Below are positions 12,748 through 35,801 of a DNA stretch of 64,000 nt, one piece after another. Position numbers and translations under genes: made by a program. This DNA comes from Amoebidium appalachense (lineage: Eukaryota; Ichthyosporea): assembly GCA_963693365.1 (NCBI GenBank), contig CAVNZM010000007.1:8742001-8806000 (forward strand), read 5' to 3'. The first letter of the stretch is position 1. Each line of letters starts with the position of its first letter. A model generated the notes under the pieces. It had not been told where the DNA came from and ran no database searches. It was given only the letters and a program-made list of their open reading frames with translations.

Positions 12748-12977
12748 GGGGGGGGGTGTTTACGACTAACAGAAAGGATATATGACTATACACACAGAGT
12801 GACAGCGAGCATGACGAATTCAAAAAATTTAAAAAATAAAACGAGCGAAAAGAGGCTCACTCACACCACATCCTCTCGGTTGCCTTCCAACCCTTCAGTT
12901 AACCATCAGGCGCCGTGCAGATATAAACAATGTCCGGTCCGTCGTGCGGCTCCCAACCATGTTTCTGTGGCTGTGGC

Positions 12978-13021
<44 letters not shown>

Positions 13022-13095
13022 TGTGCGTGTGTGTGTGCGTGTGCGTGTGTGTGGTGTGTGCGTGCGTGTGCATGTGTGCATGCGTGTGTGCGTGT

Positions 13096-13127
<32 letters not shown>

Positions 13128-13386
13128 GTGTGTGTGTGTGTGTGTGTCGTGTGTGTGTGTGTGTGCTTGCGTGCATGCATGCTTGCGAGCACGTGTGTGT
13201 ATATCAGTGCAGGAGGTGGTGGTGGGGAGGGCATGGGGTCAAAATGTGACACACAGTAGCCTAAGAAGTGAAGGTACATCATTCAATGGTGTACGCAATT
13301 AAGAAATCCTCTAATCCACATGACGGCTGTCGACAAAAAAGCACCGTTCTTCCACAAGTACACTCAACTGTCAAGGCGTACCAAAC
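12186..13386. other. 3' flank of the SLC35-like gene; poly(G) and GT arrays
   Basis: Poly(G) runs at about 12490-12521 and 12710-12757, and a long irregular GT array at about 12980-13165. No exon could be supported, but the 3' UTR of the minus-strand transporter may lie here. Confidence 0.45.
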
Positions 13387-23681
<10,295 letters not shown>

Positions 23682-24736
23682 TTCTGCCCGAGCTGGAGAA
23701 GGGTGACATATATGTAAGCATGCGGGTATGCGTGCTTGATAGAACTGCGGCTGCCATGCGTGAGAATATCCGCTTAAAAATTTCTCTTTCAAACCCCAAG
23801 CCCTCCCTTCCATCTCGCTCTCTCTGCTCTTTTATCTCCCTTATCTCTCTCCCTCCCTTTTTATCTCTCTCCCTCCCTTCTTATCTTTCCCCTCCCTCAT
23901 CTCTCTCCTCCTTAACCTCCCTTATCTCTCCCTTCCTTCTTATCTCTCTCCCTCCTTTTTATCCCCCTCCTCCCCCTCCCCCCCCTTCTTATCCCTCTCC
24001 CTCACTTTTTATCTCTTTCCTCCCTCCTCCAGGAGCCAATCATATCTCTCCCTCCCCCCCCCCCCCCCCTCTTCAAAAAAAAAAAAGAATACCAGCCCTA
24101 CCCTACTCCTATGCAAGAATCCGCCCCCACTTCCCCCCCTTTCCCCTCTTCCCCCCCCCCTCCCCTCCCCCCCCCCTCACCAACATGAACTCTTTCACCT
24201 AATGCCCAGGAGCAAAACTCTTCCCACAAGCCTTTCTTCCCACCTGTGAGGGGGCATAGCCACACACGACCGGACAGGCACGCACACAACGCACACACAC
24301 TCGCACGCCCGCACACACCGACACTCGCACGCATGCACGCACACAAAAGCACAAACATGTGCCACCATTTTCGGCATATCAATATCGTCTATGAAATCAA
24401 GGGTACGGCAAAGGAAGAGCCAAACCAAACTGAAACTACTTAAGCTTATAAAACATCAAGCCCAAATCTTTCAGCGGGTTTTCAACTTTTTAAAAACCCC
24501 CCACTCACCACCTCAGATCTCGGTTCCCCCCCTCCCTCTCCGTTTTGCTGTTCAAAAATTTGTACTCAGGTATCCACAAAGAAAGGGCTACAACATGTCA
24601 CGCTACTGCATGTTCATAGCAGAGGGCACGTGTCTATTCTCTATCCTTCCCCTCTGCCACACAAACTAGAACAGAAACATACAAGTACGCAGTCGCACAC
24701 CCACATCTACACGGATCCCCCCCCCCCCCCCCCCCC

Positions 24737-24781
<45 letters not shown>

Positions 24782-25439
24782 AATAAAAAATCACTCCGCC
24801 ACCCCTCACAGTCACTCGGTTAGAAGTAGGTCAGAAGCCATCCAAAACAAAAAGGGTAGCCAGAGTGCGTGTGAGGCAGAAGAGGGAAACTGCAGGCAAC
24901 AGGCCGAGTGCAGCAGGGAAGGCGGGCAGTGAGAGGGAAAAGGGGGGGGGGGTAAGAGAGGAAGGAGGAGGGTGGAAGGGAGACGGAGAGGGAGAAGAGG
25001 AAAGGGAGAGGGAGAGATAAAGGGGGGGTTGAGGGCGGTGGGGAAGGAGGGGGGAAAGGAGCGAGGGAGAAAGGGGGGAGGGAGTAAGGAAGGCAGGAGG
25101 GAAACAGGCGGAAGGGAGGGAGGGAGGGAGCGAGGGAAGGAGAGAGGGAGGGGGGAGAGGTAGGGAGGGAGGGGAGGGAGGGGGCAAAAAAGGGAAAGAA
25201 CAGGAACGAAAGGGGCAACAACTATGCGAACATGTTCATTAATGAAGCCTTCGTATCTGGAAACAGAGCAACACAAAGCCCTTTTTCAGCCCTCTACGGG
25301 AAGCACTTTGCCAAGCGGTTGTGGGATTGCGGGTTAACCATGGGGACCCCGCGTAAGGGGGGCAGGGGGGAAGGGTAGTGGGGAGGGAAGGGAGGGAGAG
25401 AGGGGGGGGGAGGGGAGGGGAGGGGTTAAAATATAATAC
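23682..25439. other. Upstream flank of the SLC35-like gene; pyrimidine- and purine-rich blocks
   Basis: CTCCCT-type repeats run 23815-24070, a C run with A tail lies at 24718-24784, and a GGGA-type purine block runs 24940-25200. No exon was supported; the long frames are low-complexity. Confidence 0.5.
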
Positions 25440-25494
25440 CAGCCTCGTAGAGATTCTCCTCCTCGCCAACCAGAGCCACTTGCCTTTCCGCCAT
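25440..25494 (-). CDS. Possible first exon of an unrecognised small gene
   Basis: ATG in a favourable context (AAAAATGGCGG) opens MAERQVALVGEEENLYEA and then a donor-like GTATTA. No downstream exon joins convincingly, and the obvious acceptor at about 25266 leads to a stop within a dozen codons. Weak. Confidence 0.25.
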
Positions 25495-25928
25495 TTTTCA
25501 CTCAGTGGAGCTTTAGGCCATCCAAACAACCCAGAATGTTTTGTGGATGTAAGTGAGTGACAACCCTACACAACCAGTCTTATTATTCCCTTTTTGTCGA
25601 ATCCGCTATGATGTACTACCCAAAGAAACAGACTTCTGTGAAAGGGCAAACGACGGAATGCTTCCCCCTTCAGACCTGACACTCAGACACACAGCCTTGC
25701 CAACTTTGAACCTGAACCTGCCAAGTTGCTTGGAAAGGAGATCCTATGACATGTTATAACCCTGCAGAAATTCCTGAGAATCGTGCGCCCTTTTCTATTG
25801 GGTAACGCTTATCTGTAAATCATCTTAACCTTATCTGGCTTCATATGGGGTCTTTCCATTGGTTACGCACTCTCCAAGGCATTGTGTTGACTTCGAAACT
25901 TCGCAAAGCTTCTTGCCGAGTGACTGAG

Positions 25929-26141
25929 ATGGCGGAGCGACTTCGGTACGTGGATCTACGTCCGGACATGCTGCAAGTTGAAGCACATGCGAGAAGGCAC
26001 AGACAACTGTCATATCATGTCCCTCTCGTTTATAAGGAAGTAGTAAAAACCCACCATCACGTGCGGTCGTACTGTACAAGGGTTTGTGGAAGCATCCGGC
26101 CTGAACGGCTCGCCCTGGGCCCGAGTTTCAACCTTAGTTAG
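25929..26141 (+). CDS. Small ORF, 70 aa, unrecognised
   Basis: It starts ATGGCGGAGCGA and translates as MAERLRYVDLRPDMLQVEAH then charged sequence with LSYHVPLVYKE; TAG at 26139-26141. The first 37 codons look non-random (GTAGTA after Glu-37 could be a donor). No family recognised. It runs divergently from the weak exon at 25440-25494, with about 430 bp between the starts. Confidence 0.3.
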   Translation: MAERLRYVDLRPDMLQVEAHARRHRQLSYHVPLVYKEVVKTHHHVRSYCTRVCGSIRPERLALGPSFNLS

Positions 26142-26212
26142 GTATGCTTTGTTCAACCGATCGCGGCATGCAAGGGGTACCATGCATGGTGCTATCGATA
26201 TCCATCTCTTCC

Positions 26213-26374
26213 CTAATGCCCACCGTCACCAGGCCCATCTTCAGCCACCGCGTCACCGTCCCCGTCTTTTTTGCATGGCGCAACATGTGAACACAATCTT
26301 CGCCTGCGGAGCTCCGAACTGGTGTTGGGGCCCGCCTGGGCAATGACCACCATCCCCATTCCCTGGGCCGCCAT
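26213..26374 (-). CDS. Small ORF, 53 aa, unrecognised
   Basis: ATG-initiated frame beginning MAAQGMGMVVIAQAGPNTSS and ending in a Gly/Asp-rich tail at TAG. The opposite strand is also open here, so the coding direction is unclear. Confidence 0.2.
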   Translation of the reverse strand: MAAQGMGMVVIAQAGPNTSSELRRRRLCSHVAPCKKDGDGDAVAEDGPGDGGH

Positions 26375-26509
26375 TTCGTTTGCATTTCAGGAAAATCTCA
26401 CACCGTGCCGGAGTGTGGCTCCCGTCCTGCCCTAGCCTTCTTTCGCACATGCAAAGCGCGCCTTATCCCCTATAACTCTATAACGGAAAGAAATCCCTCC
26501 GGATCGCCC

Positions 26510-27650
26510 TTTCGACCCCCCCCCCCCCCCCCCCCCCTGCCCCCCCTCTCTCCCCCCCCCCCCCTCCCCCCGGGCCCCTCCTGTTCCCTTGCGCCTACAA
26601 AGACAAACCCTATAAGGTTGAACAATCAACCCCCCCGGGTCCCCCCCCCCCCCCCCCCCTCCCTCCCCCCCTCCCCCCCCCCCCCCCCCTCCTCCTCCTA
26701 TAGCTCCCACCTGCATCTACTCTTTTATAACTAAAGACTTCATTGAAAATTTTATAGAAAATGAATGTCACTGTAGCCTCCCCCTCCTCCCCCCCTCCCC
26801 CCCTCCCCCCCCCCCCCCCCCCCGGCCCCCGCCGCCGCCGCCGCCGGCCCCGTCCTTCCCCCTCCCCCTCCCTCCCTCCCTCCCTCCCAGGGCCTTCCCC
26901 AGCCCGTCTTATATGATGCTTGTCCGTGACGTCGACACAGAGCCGTACTGTAACCCACTGGCCACTCACATCCTAACTCGGACGTACTTCAGGCATGTCC
27001 ACGTATGTCTGAAACCATCGCTGCCCCCTTCCCCCCCCCCCCTCCCCCCCCCCAAAAAAAGAAAAATAAATAAATAATAAATAATAAATAAATATATAAA
27101 CAAACAAACAAATAAAATAATGAAAATGCACCCCTCTGTAGCCCTCATACCCCCCCCCCCCCTCTCCCCAGGGCTGCAACGGGCATATACTTCGGAAGCT
27201 CACAAAATGTTTATGTGCATCGGGGACCGCACAAATATTTGCTTGCAAGCATGTGCGCACGTACACGCCTAGCACACAACAAGCCAAAACACAAAATAGA
27301 AGACACCCGGAGATACACGCAGTAGCACACATACACCGTTTGGGCGTGAACATGCAACAGGTACACATACGTGCACGTGTACACACACTCACTTGCAGGC
27401 ATAAACGGGAAGAAAGGAAACGGTGATAAAGGAACATTTGACGCCTGCAAAGTTCAAAAACGAAAAATAGTCTAGATTGTTCGTTTATTTCTTTAATAGC
27501 ACGGACAACATTCATTCCTACTGCTACCGGTTTTGCTCTTAAAAACTAAATATCAACTGGACATTTAGCCCCAAGGGAGACCAGAGACCACTATTTATAA
27601 ATAAACTTAAAAAGAGATCAACACATTCATACAATGTTTTCAGTTGGTAG

Positions 27651-27685
<35 letters not shown>

Positions 27686-27851
27686 CCCCTATCCTCCCTC
27701 CCCCTCTCCCCTCGGGCCCCTTCCCTTTTGGTCTCTTCGGTTCGCAAAAATTTATACAGCCCCTATCACCCAGTAAATGGCACCCACGTGTACCCATCTA
27801 CTTTCTTTCATAATAAGATTAACTTAAATTTCTTTAAAGGTGCACTAAGTG
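26510..27851. other. C-rich intergenic stretch; no gene supported
   Basis: C runs lie at 26516-26571, 26631-26695, 26786-26823, 27027-27052, 27150-27163 and 27655-27688, with GCC repeats near 26828-26845 and AAAT repeats near 27064-27120. Splice-like signals occur on both strands around 27388-27447, but no consistent exon chain was found. Confidence 0.5.
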
Positions 27852-28203
27852 TTATCCAAGGGAACCGCTAGACATAGAACCAAGACTTGTGGCCCGTAGT
27901 CGCCTCCCAAGGCGCTCTCTGAGCCCAAGTGTGGGTGACTCGTGCGGCAGTACTCGTGGCCTTCTGCAAACCAGAAATAGTTTAGTGTGGCTCTGGGAGA
28001 ATGATCGATACAGGTGATGGTGGTGGGGGTTGGAGAGGGGGTGCGGGCCCCGGGGGGGGGGGGGGGGGGGGATTGGAACCATAGTCCTTTTAGTGCATGG
28101 TATACTATGTACAAGTGGAGCTGTTGACCCAACCAATATTGCCGATAGACAACACACACACACTCGCGTATAATGTCTCCCCCCCCCCCCCCCCCCTTGC
28201 ACA

Positions 28204-28278
<75 letters not shown>

Positions 28279-28287
28279 TGCACACAC

Positions 28288-28332
<45 letters not shown>

Positions 28333-28339
28333 ACATACA

Positions 28340-28413
<74 letters not shown>

Positions 28414-28771
28414 ACACACACACATACATACACAAACCATTACTACCCCCCCCCCCCCCAAAAAAAAAAAAAAAAAAAAAACGAGAAAAAAGAATAGAAA
28501 ACAAACAAATAATGATATAAATGAGTTGAGGAACTGGAAATACACATTGAGAGATCCGCACACACGGTGCCACACACATTGTGCTCGCACACCCATGTGA
28601 CACACCTATGTGCGTGTGTGTGCATACCAACACAACTATATTACACACACACCAGCAGCCGGCAAAGACACTCATAGATGCACACACGCACACTTTCACG
28701 CCGCCACACAAGTATCACAGGCACATACAGCAAAAATAATGTGGGCGCCCAGAAATTCAGAAAATAGGAAA

Positions 28772-28819
<48 letters not shown>

Positions 28820-29459
28820 CACTGTGTGCCTGTGTGTGCATGCATTTGTGCGTTCGCACACTCAAGTATGTGTGTTTACGTTTCTGCCATTCCGCTTCAG
28901 GAAAAAGGGGGGGGGGGGGGGGGGGGGGGACTTACGGGATTGTTCGTCTTGGAGAGCGTGGCAAGCCTGTAATTTGCCTGTGTGTGTGGAACAGCAAAGC
29001 ATCGATGTACTTTGCACGCTGCACACACATGCCATCTCTTGTTCCCATACTCTCCATTATACCCTCACTCAGTGCTTGTAGTTCATTGTCAAGCTGCGAC
29101 AGGGTTCTCTCCCAGCTTGCCGGATCAGGGGGCAGGGAAGGAAGCGTGGGTGCGGATTTGGAGTGTGCAAGTTGCAGCGTAGCAACAAAGGCCACTCGTT
29201 CCTCTGCGAGTAGGTTCGCGGGGTTAGTGAGAGAGAAATGTGCCCATGGCACGTATGGGACATTGCAGAAATGGGGATCAAGCCACCGGTCTTATGTTTT
29301 GAACATTGTGCTTTAGAGGTGCCACTGCTTCCCCGGAAACAATGGAAGCAGTTAGGCGTGCAACACACTCATTTTTTCCAATGCACGACTCGTTACAGGC
29401 AGATGCTCTGTTCGGTTGTATAATGAATGAGTGCTCAAGACCGAAAGGCTCAGGCTCCC

Positions 29460-29512
<53 letters not shown>

Positions 29513-29959
29513 GATGGGTTAGAATTTGTATCGGAGGTAGGCAAGTGACTGAGTGGTGTGTGATAAGCAGGTCCGGGGAGAAGAGGATACGGGGAAGGGG
29601 GACGAGGGAGAGGGGGGAGGAAGAAAATGCATTGGGGGGAGGGGGGGGGGGGGAGGGGGGAGTGGGGAGTGGGGGGCCGGGGGGGAGGGGGGGGGGGGGG
29701 AGGGGGTCTGTGTCTGATTCTGTACGCTATGTATGCGTGTGCATGTGGATGTGTGTGTGTATGTGTACTTGCGATGTATAGATGTATTGTCAGAATGTGT
29801 TTCATGGTGTCACCAGATGTGTATTTTCCACTGTGTCCGTGTGTCGATTTCTTCTTTGCTTTAAGCAACATGCGCTGGACTGTACGTACACGCATTATGC
29901 CAAGTTCGTGTGTGTTGCATATGATTATGTTTTTTTTTTTTTGCTTTGTTTTTTTTTGT

Positions 29960-29991
<32 letters not shown>

Positions 29992-30098
29992 CTTTGGCTG
30001 CATGGCAGGGAAAATGTGCCCAGAACAAAAGGACACCGTGTATGATGCTGTGATGTCCCCCCCCCCCCCCCCCCCCCCCTCACATAGACACACTGAAA

Positions 30099-30143
<45 letters not shown>

Positions 30144-30944
30144 ACATGCACACACAACACCCACCTGCCGGTCCTGACTCATTTGGCTGGTGGGTCTGGC
30201 GCCATGCCTGCTGCTCAAGTGCCGTGCGCCGATACAGAGCCTCCTCAAACGACCTCACCATGTCATCAAGACTGGAACATGGGGTATGGTCAAACGGGGC
30301 AGAAAACATGTGCAAAGAGTGAACATTTAATAGGAACATACATTCTCTGTGTACTCACATCAATCATTGACATGCTTACCGTGCTATCAGCCATATTGTT
30401 ATAACAGATCCACCCCTGTACAGAAAACCTCTCTCTGGAGCTAACTAGCACTGTATCCTTACGAACGGATATTCAGTACCGAGAAGGTTAAGACGCGTGT
30501 GTGGTACCTGACGTACCTGCCGCTGCACTTGAATGGTGCTAATAATGCATTCTGTCCTTTTTGTGACTCAAAAGGGCCAGTTGTAGCATACGGCACAACA
30601 TCGTCCGATCTAGATCGATTCAGATCCGTGTGATTTTCACCCAATGAGGGGGCAGCTTGTGGGGGACTATCGTGCCCCCCGTGTGTTGCACTTCGAAAGC
30701 GAAAATGCGGAGATTTCGGGCTACCCAGTGGACTCCGTGTTTCGGGGGTGGTGGGGGTGGTGGGGGTGGCTGGGGGGCTTGTGCGGGATGTTTGGTGCAT
30801 GTGTCTGCGTAGCCTCTCCCCTACGTCCATGGGCATCTGTGTGAGACATAGGTTGGGTGGTGATTATTGGTTGTGCATAGAAGGAATGAGAAAGGCGGAG
30901 AATGGAGAGACCTGGGCAAGAGGGGAAGGAGGTTTCTTTTTTTC

Positions 30945-30977
<33 letters not shown>

Positions 30978-31062
30978 GGTGTGTATGCTAGGTGAGGAGG
31001 CTGAAGAGGAAAAGGTAAGGGGCAGGGGATACGGTATGCTGGAAGACCCGACACTCCCTCCT

Positions 31063-31093
<31 letters not shown>

Positions 31094-31760
31094 CCCTCCC
31101 CCCCCCCTCCGGGAAGGGTTTTTTCTTGTTTGCTTTTTTTTTTCTTTTTTTTTTTTTTTTTTTTTTTTGGTTGTTGTTGTTGTTGTTGTTTGGGGGGGGG
31201 GGGGGGGCAGCAAAATTAGAGGCAATATTCATATTGACCCCGGTAACCCCTTCCTTAATAATTTGATAATGATTTTATGCCTGCTCCTCCTCCCTCGTAG
31301 TCTCCAGCCCCCCTCCCCCCTCCCTCCCCCCCCCCCCCCCCTTGCCCCCTCCTCCCCCTCCCCCCCTCCCCCCCCCCCCAAAAAAGAAAAGAAAAGAATA
31401 TGAGTTGGGTGCATGTATAAGCGCTATCATGTTGTAGGTCACTAGGAGTGTGTCCCCCCTCCCCGCTCACCCCCCTTCCCCCCCCTCTTCGCTTCGCGGG
31501 GGCAGGCAAAAAAGAGAATTCGCGGGGGGCAGGCAAAAAAGAGAAAGCACAACTGATGGCAGAGCCAGGACCAATCAACGTGACTCGTCCCAGCCTTATT
31601 GCTCTTATATATTCTATAGCTAGGGCAGCATTCCTAAGAAAAACATATGATCTCAGCATTTTTATGTGTAGGCCAAAGCAAACGGTCCACATACCTGGAT
31701 GATATTTGACAGTGCCCGAAATCGTGGCGGCGAAACCCTCCCAGAGGCATCTTGCGGGCC
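27852..31760 (-). CDS. Unrecognised protein, 5 exons modelled, 5' end incomplete
   Basis: Minus-strand exons: 31760-31695 (tentative), 30836-30517, 30271-30165, 29203-28936, 27963-27852. The last four give 268 aa with matching phases from a possible ATG at 30836; the tentative upstream exon adds 22 in-frame codons, because 30836 is also preceded by CACACAG. The N-terminal part is rich in Ser-Pro and Thr-Pro (TPTTPTTPETRSPLGSPKSP), likely disordered and a possible target of proline-directed kinases. The middle is charged and helical in appearance (LDDMVRSFEEALYRRTALEQ; ERTLSQLDNELQALSEGI). The C-terminus is basic and Ser-rich (RERLGRRLRATSLGS). No signal peptide, membrane helix or known domain was recognised. 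Exon 4 is followed by GTAAGTCCCC, an example of the donor-proximal C run. Confidence 0.6.
28204..28480. repeat. (CA)n array followed by C and A runs
   Basis: About 225 bp of CA repeats with few interruptions, then C (28446-28459) and A (28460-28480). It lies in the last intron of the unrecognised gene. Confidence 0.95.
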
Positions 31761-31964
31761 CTGTGTGGCCCAGGTTATTATTATGTGGGTAGCTCGGAAG
31801 ACGGAAACACGAGGCTCTGCTTTTTACTAGTAGGAAACGAACGGATTTGGTTCGCCGGAAGAGTTGGGGCAGCAAGGGCAGGATAAGAGTTGTCCAATCC
31901 CCCCTCCCCTCCCCCCCCCCCCCTCCCCCCAAACCCCTGCTGTCCCATCCCTTCGAAAACACAT

Positions 31965-32134
<170 letters not shown>

Positions 32135-32674
32135 ACACACACACTCACACACACACAAACACCGAGGGCAAACTTCAGTAACAATAGACAGAGCAAACAA
32201 TCCGTTAGGAAAGTAGGGCACAGAAACGGCTGTCTGGAATGCCCCACCACAGCATAATACCAAAAAAATAAAAATAAAATTAAGCGGAAGTGTCTACCGT
32301 AATCAGCTCTCGTTAACTACTGTTCTTTGTTTCAAGGAAAAAATGTATTGCTGAGCAATGGGATGTAGCAGTAGGGAATATGGGGCCACACACAACAAGA
32401 GACAAGGAGTCTTACTGCTGCATCTGCAGTTGCCATTTCAGCAGTGGCGCCTCTGATTCTAGCAGAATAAGTAGTAGACTTGAGGCACTTGTGCTGACAC
32501 TCTGTGCGGCATTTTGCACCGTTAGCGAGCAAAAAATCGAGAACAGAACCCGGCCGTGACGGCTTCAGCACAAGCCCAAGGCACTTACTAAGAATCTGCC
32601 AGGGCAAAGTAAGGAGGAAGGGAGCGGAATGGGGTGTGACGTGAAAAGGCTGGACTTGATTCTCTAATCCTCCA

Positions 32675-33580
32675 TCAAAAACGTCTTTTTTCAGCATGAT
32701 AACTACTATCCAACCGTTGGATCCTCGACTAGCAAGTGAGATCCCGATGTTAAGATGCCCATCCCTATTGCCGCAAGCCCAGATCATGTGAATGCTGTGT
32801 TTGGCCTCATGCGAAAGCAGGAGGAAAAAGGGGAGAAAACAGCACACGTAGGCCCCATTCCTATAAACCGCATACCGTCACCCTGACAGAATTGTCTTCT
32901 GGGGTCGACCATGTCATCGCAGTCACAGCTTCAGCGATGGAATGTAATAAGGATCCCAAACAAAACACTATGCCATGATTTCGAAGCTCGCTTTATGCAA
33001 AAGCAGCTTCCATGAACATGAGTGGAGCTAATGCAAATAATCCGCTCTATATTAAACACGAATGTTCCAGAAACTCCGGAAATACTTGGCTTCCCATAAA
33101 CATGAGGTCTTTCCATCGACTCGTCGAATGCACGAGTCGGGGCACATCCATTTCATCATGTTCATATTCCCATTTTGATTCGAGAAGGCTCGCCCGATGT
33201 TCTTGTACGATAGCTTCAAAACATGGGCGGTGGAAAGGGGATCCCTACATTTGTAGAAAGATTCGGGAAGGGCGGGGGGGCGCCGGAGGGGAGAAGAGAG
33301 GGGGAGGTGGGGGAGGTGGGAGGGGGGGCACTTTTACATGGCTGTCAGAATGACTCACCGTAGCATCGTGGACTCGAACCCGGAGAATGAACGGTTTGCT
33401 GAGAGAATCATATTCTACTTCCAAAGCTACCAAAAGTGACTGTTTAAACCCACACAAAAAATTTCATGCCTAGGTACACAAAATGAGAACAAAATGAGAA
33501 CGTGAACCCCTTCACAGTCTGCAAACACGCACTTGTGCATGTGAATTCAACGTCGAGAACCAACACTTGACTGGTGCCAT
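32675..33580 (-). CDS. Small unrecognised gene with short introns, 5 exons (last exon tentative)
   Basis: Minus-strand exons: 33580-33533, 33439-33359, 33244-33086, 32986-32876, 32728-32675, about 150 aa. The ATG sits in GCAGCCATGGCACC. All junctions are GT-AG and phase 0: AAACAG|TCACTT, ACG|GTGAGT, TGTAG|GGATCC, CAA|GTATTT, ACG|GTATGC. Peptide segments look coding: SLLVALEVEYDSLSKPFILR, RPCFEAIVQEHRASLLESKW, GIVFCLGSLLHSIAEAVTAM. No domain was recognised. Introns are only 93-147 bp, and just one holds a pyrimidine-rich stretch, unlike the other genes here. A long open frame in another phase (32332-32847) overlaps the last exon and could instead supply the 3' coding part. Confidence 0.45.
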
Positions 33581-34109
33581 GGCTGCCGTTCACTCGGTGG
33601 TGCGTGACCGGGTCACGTGAAAAAGGTCACTCCAAGTCTGATACCTCTTAGGCGCGGGTTTTATAGAAGCTCTTCATCAATTTCTTAAACTTTAAAAAAC
33701 TCTAGCAAGGTTGAAATTCGGGAATCAGTTGATAGTAGTTTGGAATGGGTTTGCTAAATACATTATTGCATAATAATAAAAGCAAAGTAGATTTATGTCC
33801 AAAAACTCGGCATAAACATGACTTGTGCAAGACTTAAATTTATAGGATCTGTTGTCTGTAGACAAAATAAGTTCTTTACTGGTTTGCTCTAGGAGGTGTA
33901 TGGAAGTTGTGCGCGTTGAGCCAATTGTTATCAGATGCAATTCTGACTGACTCACGGCCGAGTGCCGACTCCGCTCGCACGGCCCTCTGGCAAAAAGATG
34001 CCGAGAGTGCCCAGTGCCCGGCAGGGGTGGGGCGGATCGGGAAAAATGGATTCGGATTGGATCGGGTCGGTCGGATCGGGACCCTGACGGGTTGGACCGG
34101 ATAGGATCG

Positions 34110-34110
<1 letters not shown>

Positions 34111-34182
<72 letters not shown>
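34111..34182. repeat. Pure poly(C) run of 72 bases
   Basis: Uninterrupted C from 34111 to 34182, the longest homopolymer in the window. Confidence 0.95.
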
Positions 34183-34388
34183 ACACGCACACATATTGGA
34201 GGAGCACCCAGTGGGGGCGGGGGAAGGGGTGAACAACGGCATACACACACGTCAAATACATACACATAGTGTCATAATGTAATTACGGTCTCTCTCAGCT
34301 CTCTCTCTCTCTTGAGTGTACACATGTGTGTGCGCACACGCTCGCGCGCACGCCGGCGCCAGAGAGACATACATGTCTAGGTTGGAGA

Positions 34389-34422
<34 letters not shown>

Positions 34423-34441
34423 CTCGGGGGGGGGGGGGGGG

Positions 34442-34474
<33 letters not shown>

Positions 34475-34721
34475 GGGGGGGAGAGGGGGGGGGGGGGGGG
34501 GGGGCTGAGGGGGGTGGGCTGAGAGAGATCAGAGATCTAGAGAGAGAGATCTCGAGGGAGAGAGAAGGGGGGGGGGAGGGGGGGGAGGGGGGGGGGGGGG
34601 GGAGGGGGAGAGAGATCTAGAGAGAAAGGGAGGGAGAGATCTAGAGAGAGAGAGATCTGCGAGAGAGTGAGAAAGCGAGAGCGGGTACAGAGGGAGAGAG
34701 AGGGGTGGGGGAGAGAGAGGG

Positions 34722-34807
<86 letters not shown>

Positions 34808-34923
34808 CTCGGAGCTTGAGTCGTGGCAGAGGCTGCCTCCCCTCCCCTCCCCCCCGATCCGGTGACCGGATTGGCCAGGCAGGCCAGCGGATCGGGTCGG
34901 AGCGGGTCGGATCGAAGGCTCTT

Positions 34924-34994
34924 AAGAAAACCTCTCAGGGGAGACAATCACGAATCATTTATAATACGCTGCGTGAATCAGCGTGGCCCCTTAG
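34924..34994 (+). repeat. Direct repeat, left copy, flanking LINE copy 2
   Basis: AAGAAAACCTCTCAGGGGAG through CAGCGTGGCCCCTTAG matches 37374-37444 with few differences. It contains the short hairpin ACGCTG...CAGCGT. Confidence 0.85.
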
Positions 34995-35801
34995 ACAGAC
35001 AATCACAGCCGGAACATTGCCTACGAATATTGATAGATGGCCATTGATTTTTGGAAGGATATGAAATAGAGAGGGGCGACATGACATAACGGAGAGGTAC
35101 TGAGACAAGAAGCAGTAGTCTGAGTTCGAAATAAGGGACGAGAGTGGGGAGGGGAGAAAGAAAGGAGGGGGAAAGGGGAAGGTGAGGGAAAGGTGAGGGA
35201 AGAAAGGAGGCAGAAAGAAAGGTGAAGGAGGAGGGGGGGAAAAAAAGAAAGGAAAAAAAAAAGAAAAAAAAAAGAGGAGGGGGGGGGGGGGGGGGAAGAG
35301 GAGCTACCGGTCGTTTCCCAACTATTGTGCCGGCACAAAGCAGGCAAAACGAGAGGAACAAGGCGTACCTTTACATATTGCGAGGCCAGAGCCAGCCCCA
35401 AGCACACAGTTGAGTGGTGAGGGTTAGATGTTGATGCAAGGTATTGGGCACGTGGGTGAAGAGGTCAAATAGTTGAAGGTGGTGTCCGCGCCATGGTGCG
35501 GGCAAAGGCCGCACATATGCAAGGGGAGGGCGGAAGGCCACCGTCAATAATGTTACTTATTGTAATTGCTTTGTCGTAGGACTATGCATATGAAGCCTCC
35601 GCCGGGGATTTTAATTTATAATGGGATAATTAGCAGGTCATGTTGAGAAAGTAATGGGCAAAAGAAAGGCAAAGTTTGTCGACAGATAACATTATTGAGG
35701 GCTGTGCACACGTGTGTGAATGTGAGACAGAGATTATGTACCAGGAATAGGGAAGGGATTCGAACGCTGTAGATCAGGATGTGAAATTATTTTAACCATA
35801 G

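Larger units (their letters stand above)
33581..35801. other. Intergenic; 72-base poly(C), GATCGG-type repeats, GA arrays
   Basis: GGATCGG/GGGTCGG-type short repeats lie at 34033-34110 and again near 34890-34917. A pure run of 72 C follows at 34111-34182. G and GA arrays fill 34425-34805. No exon was supported. Confidence 0.6.

Noticed and set aside
27388-27446. 59-nt minus-strand exon bounded by TTTGCAG and GTGAGT
   Set aside because: The opposite strand also shows an acceptor there, and no neighbouring exon joins in phase.
32332-32847. 171-aa minus-strand ORF with a Cys-rich stretch
   Set aside because: It overlaps the last exon of the small short-intron gene in another frame and joins poorly to the upstream exons. 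Kept only as an alternative 3' end.
33355-33395. Possible tRNA B-box (GGGTTCGAGTCC on the minus strand)
   Set aside because: The bases around it do not form a T-stem or a full cloverleaf, and the segment reads as a well-bounded exon.
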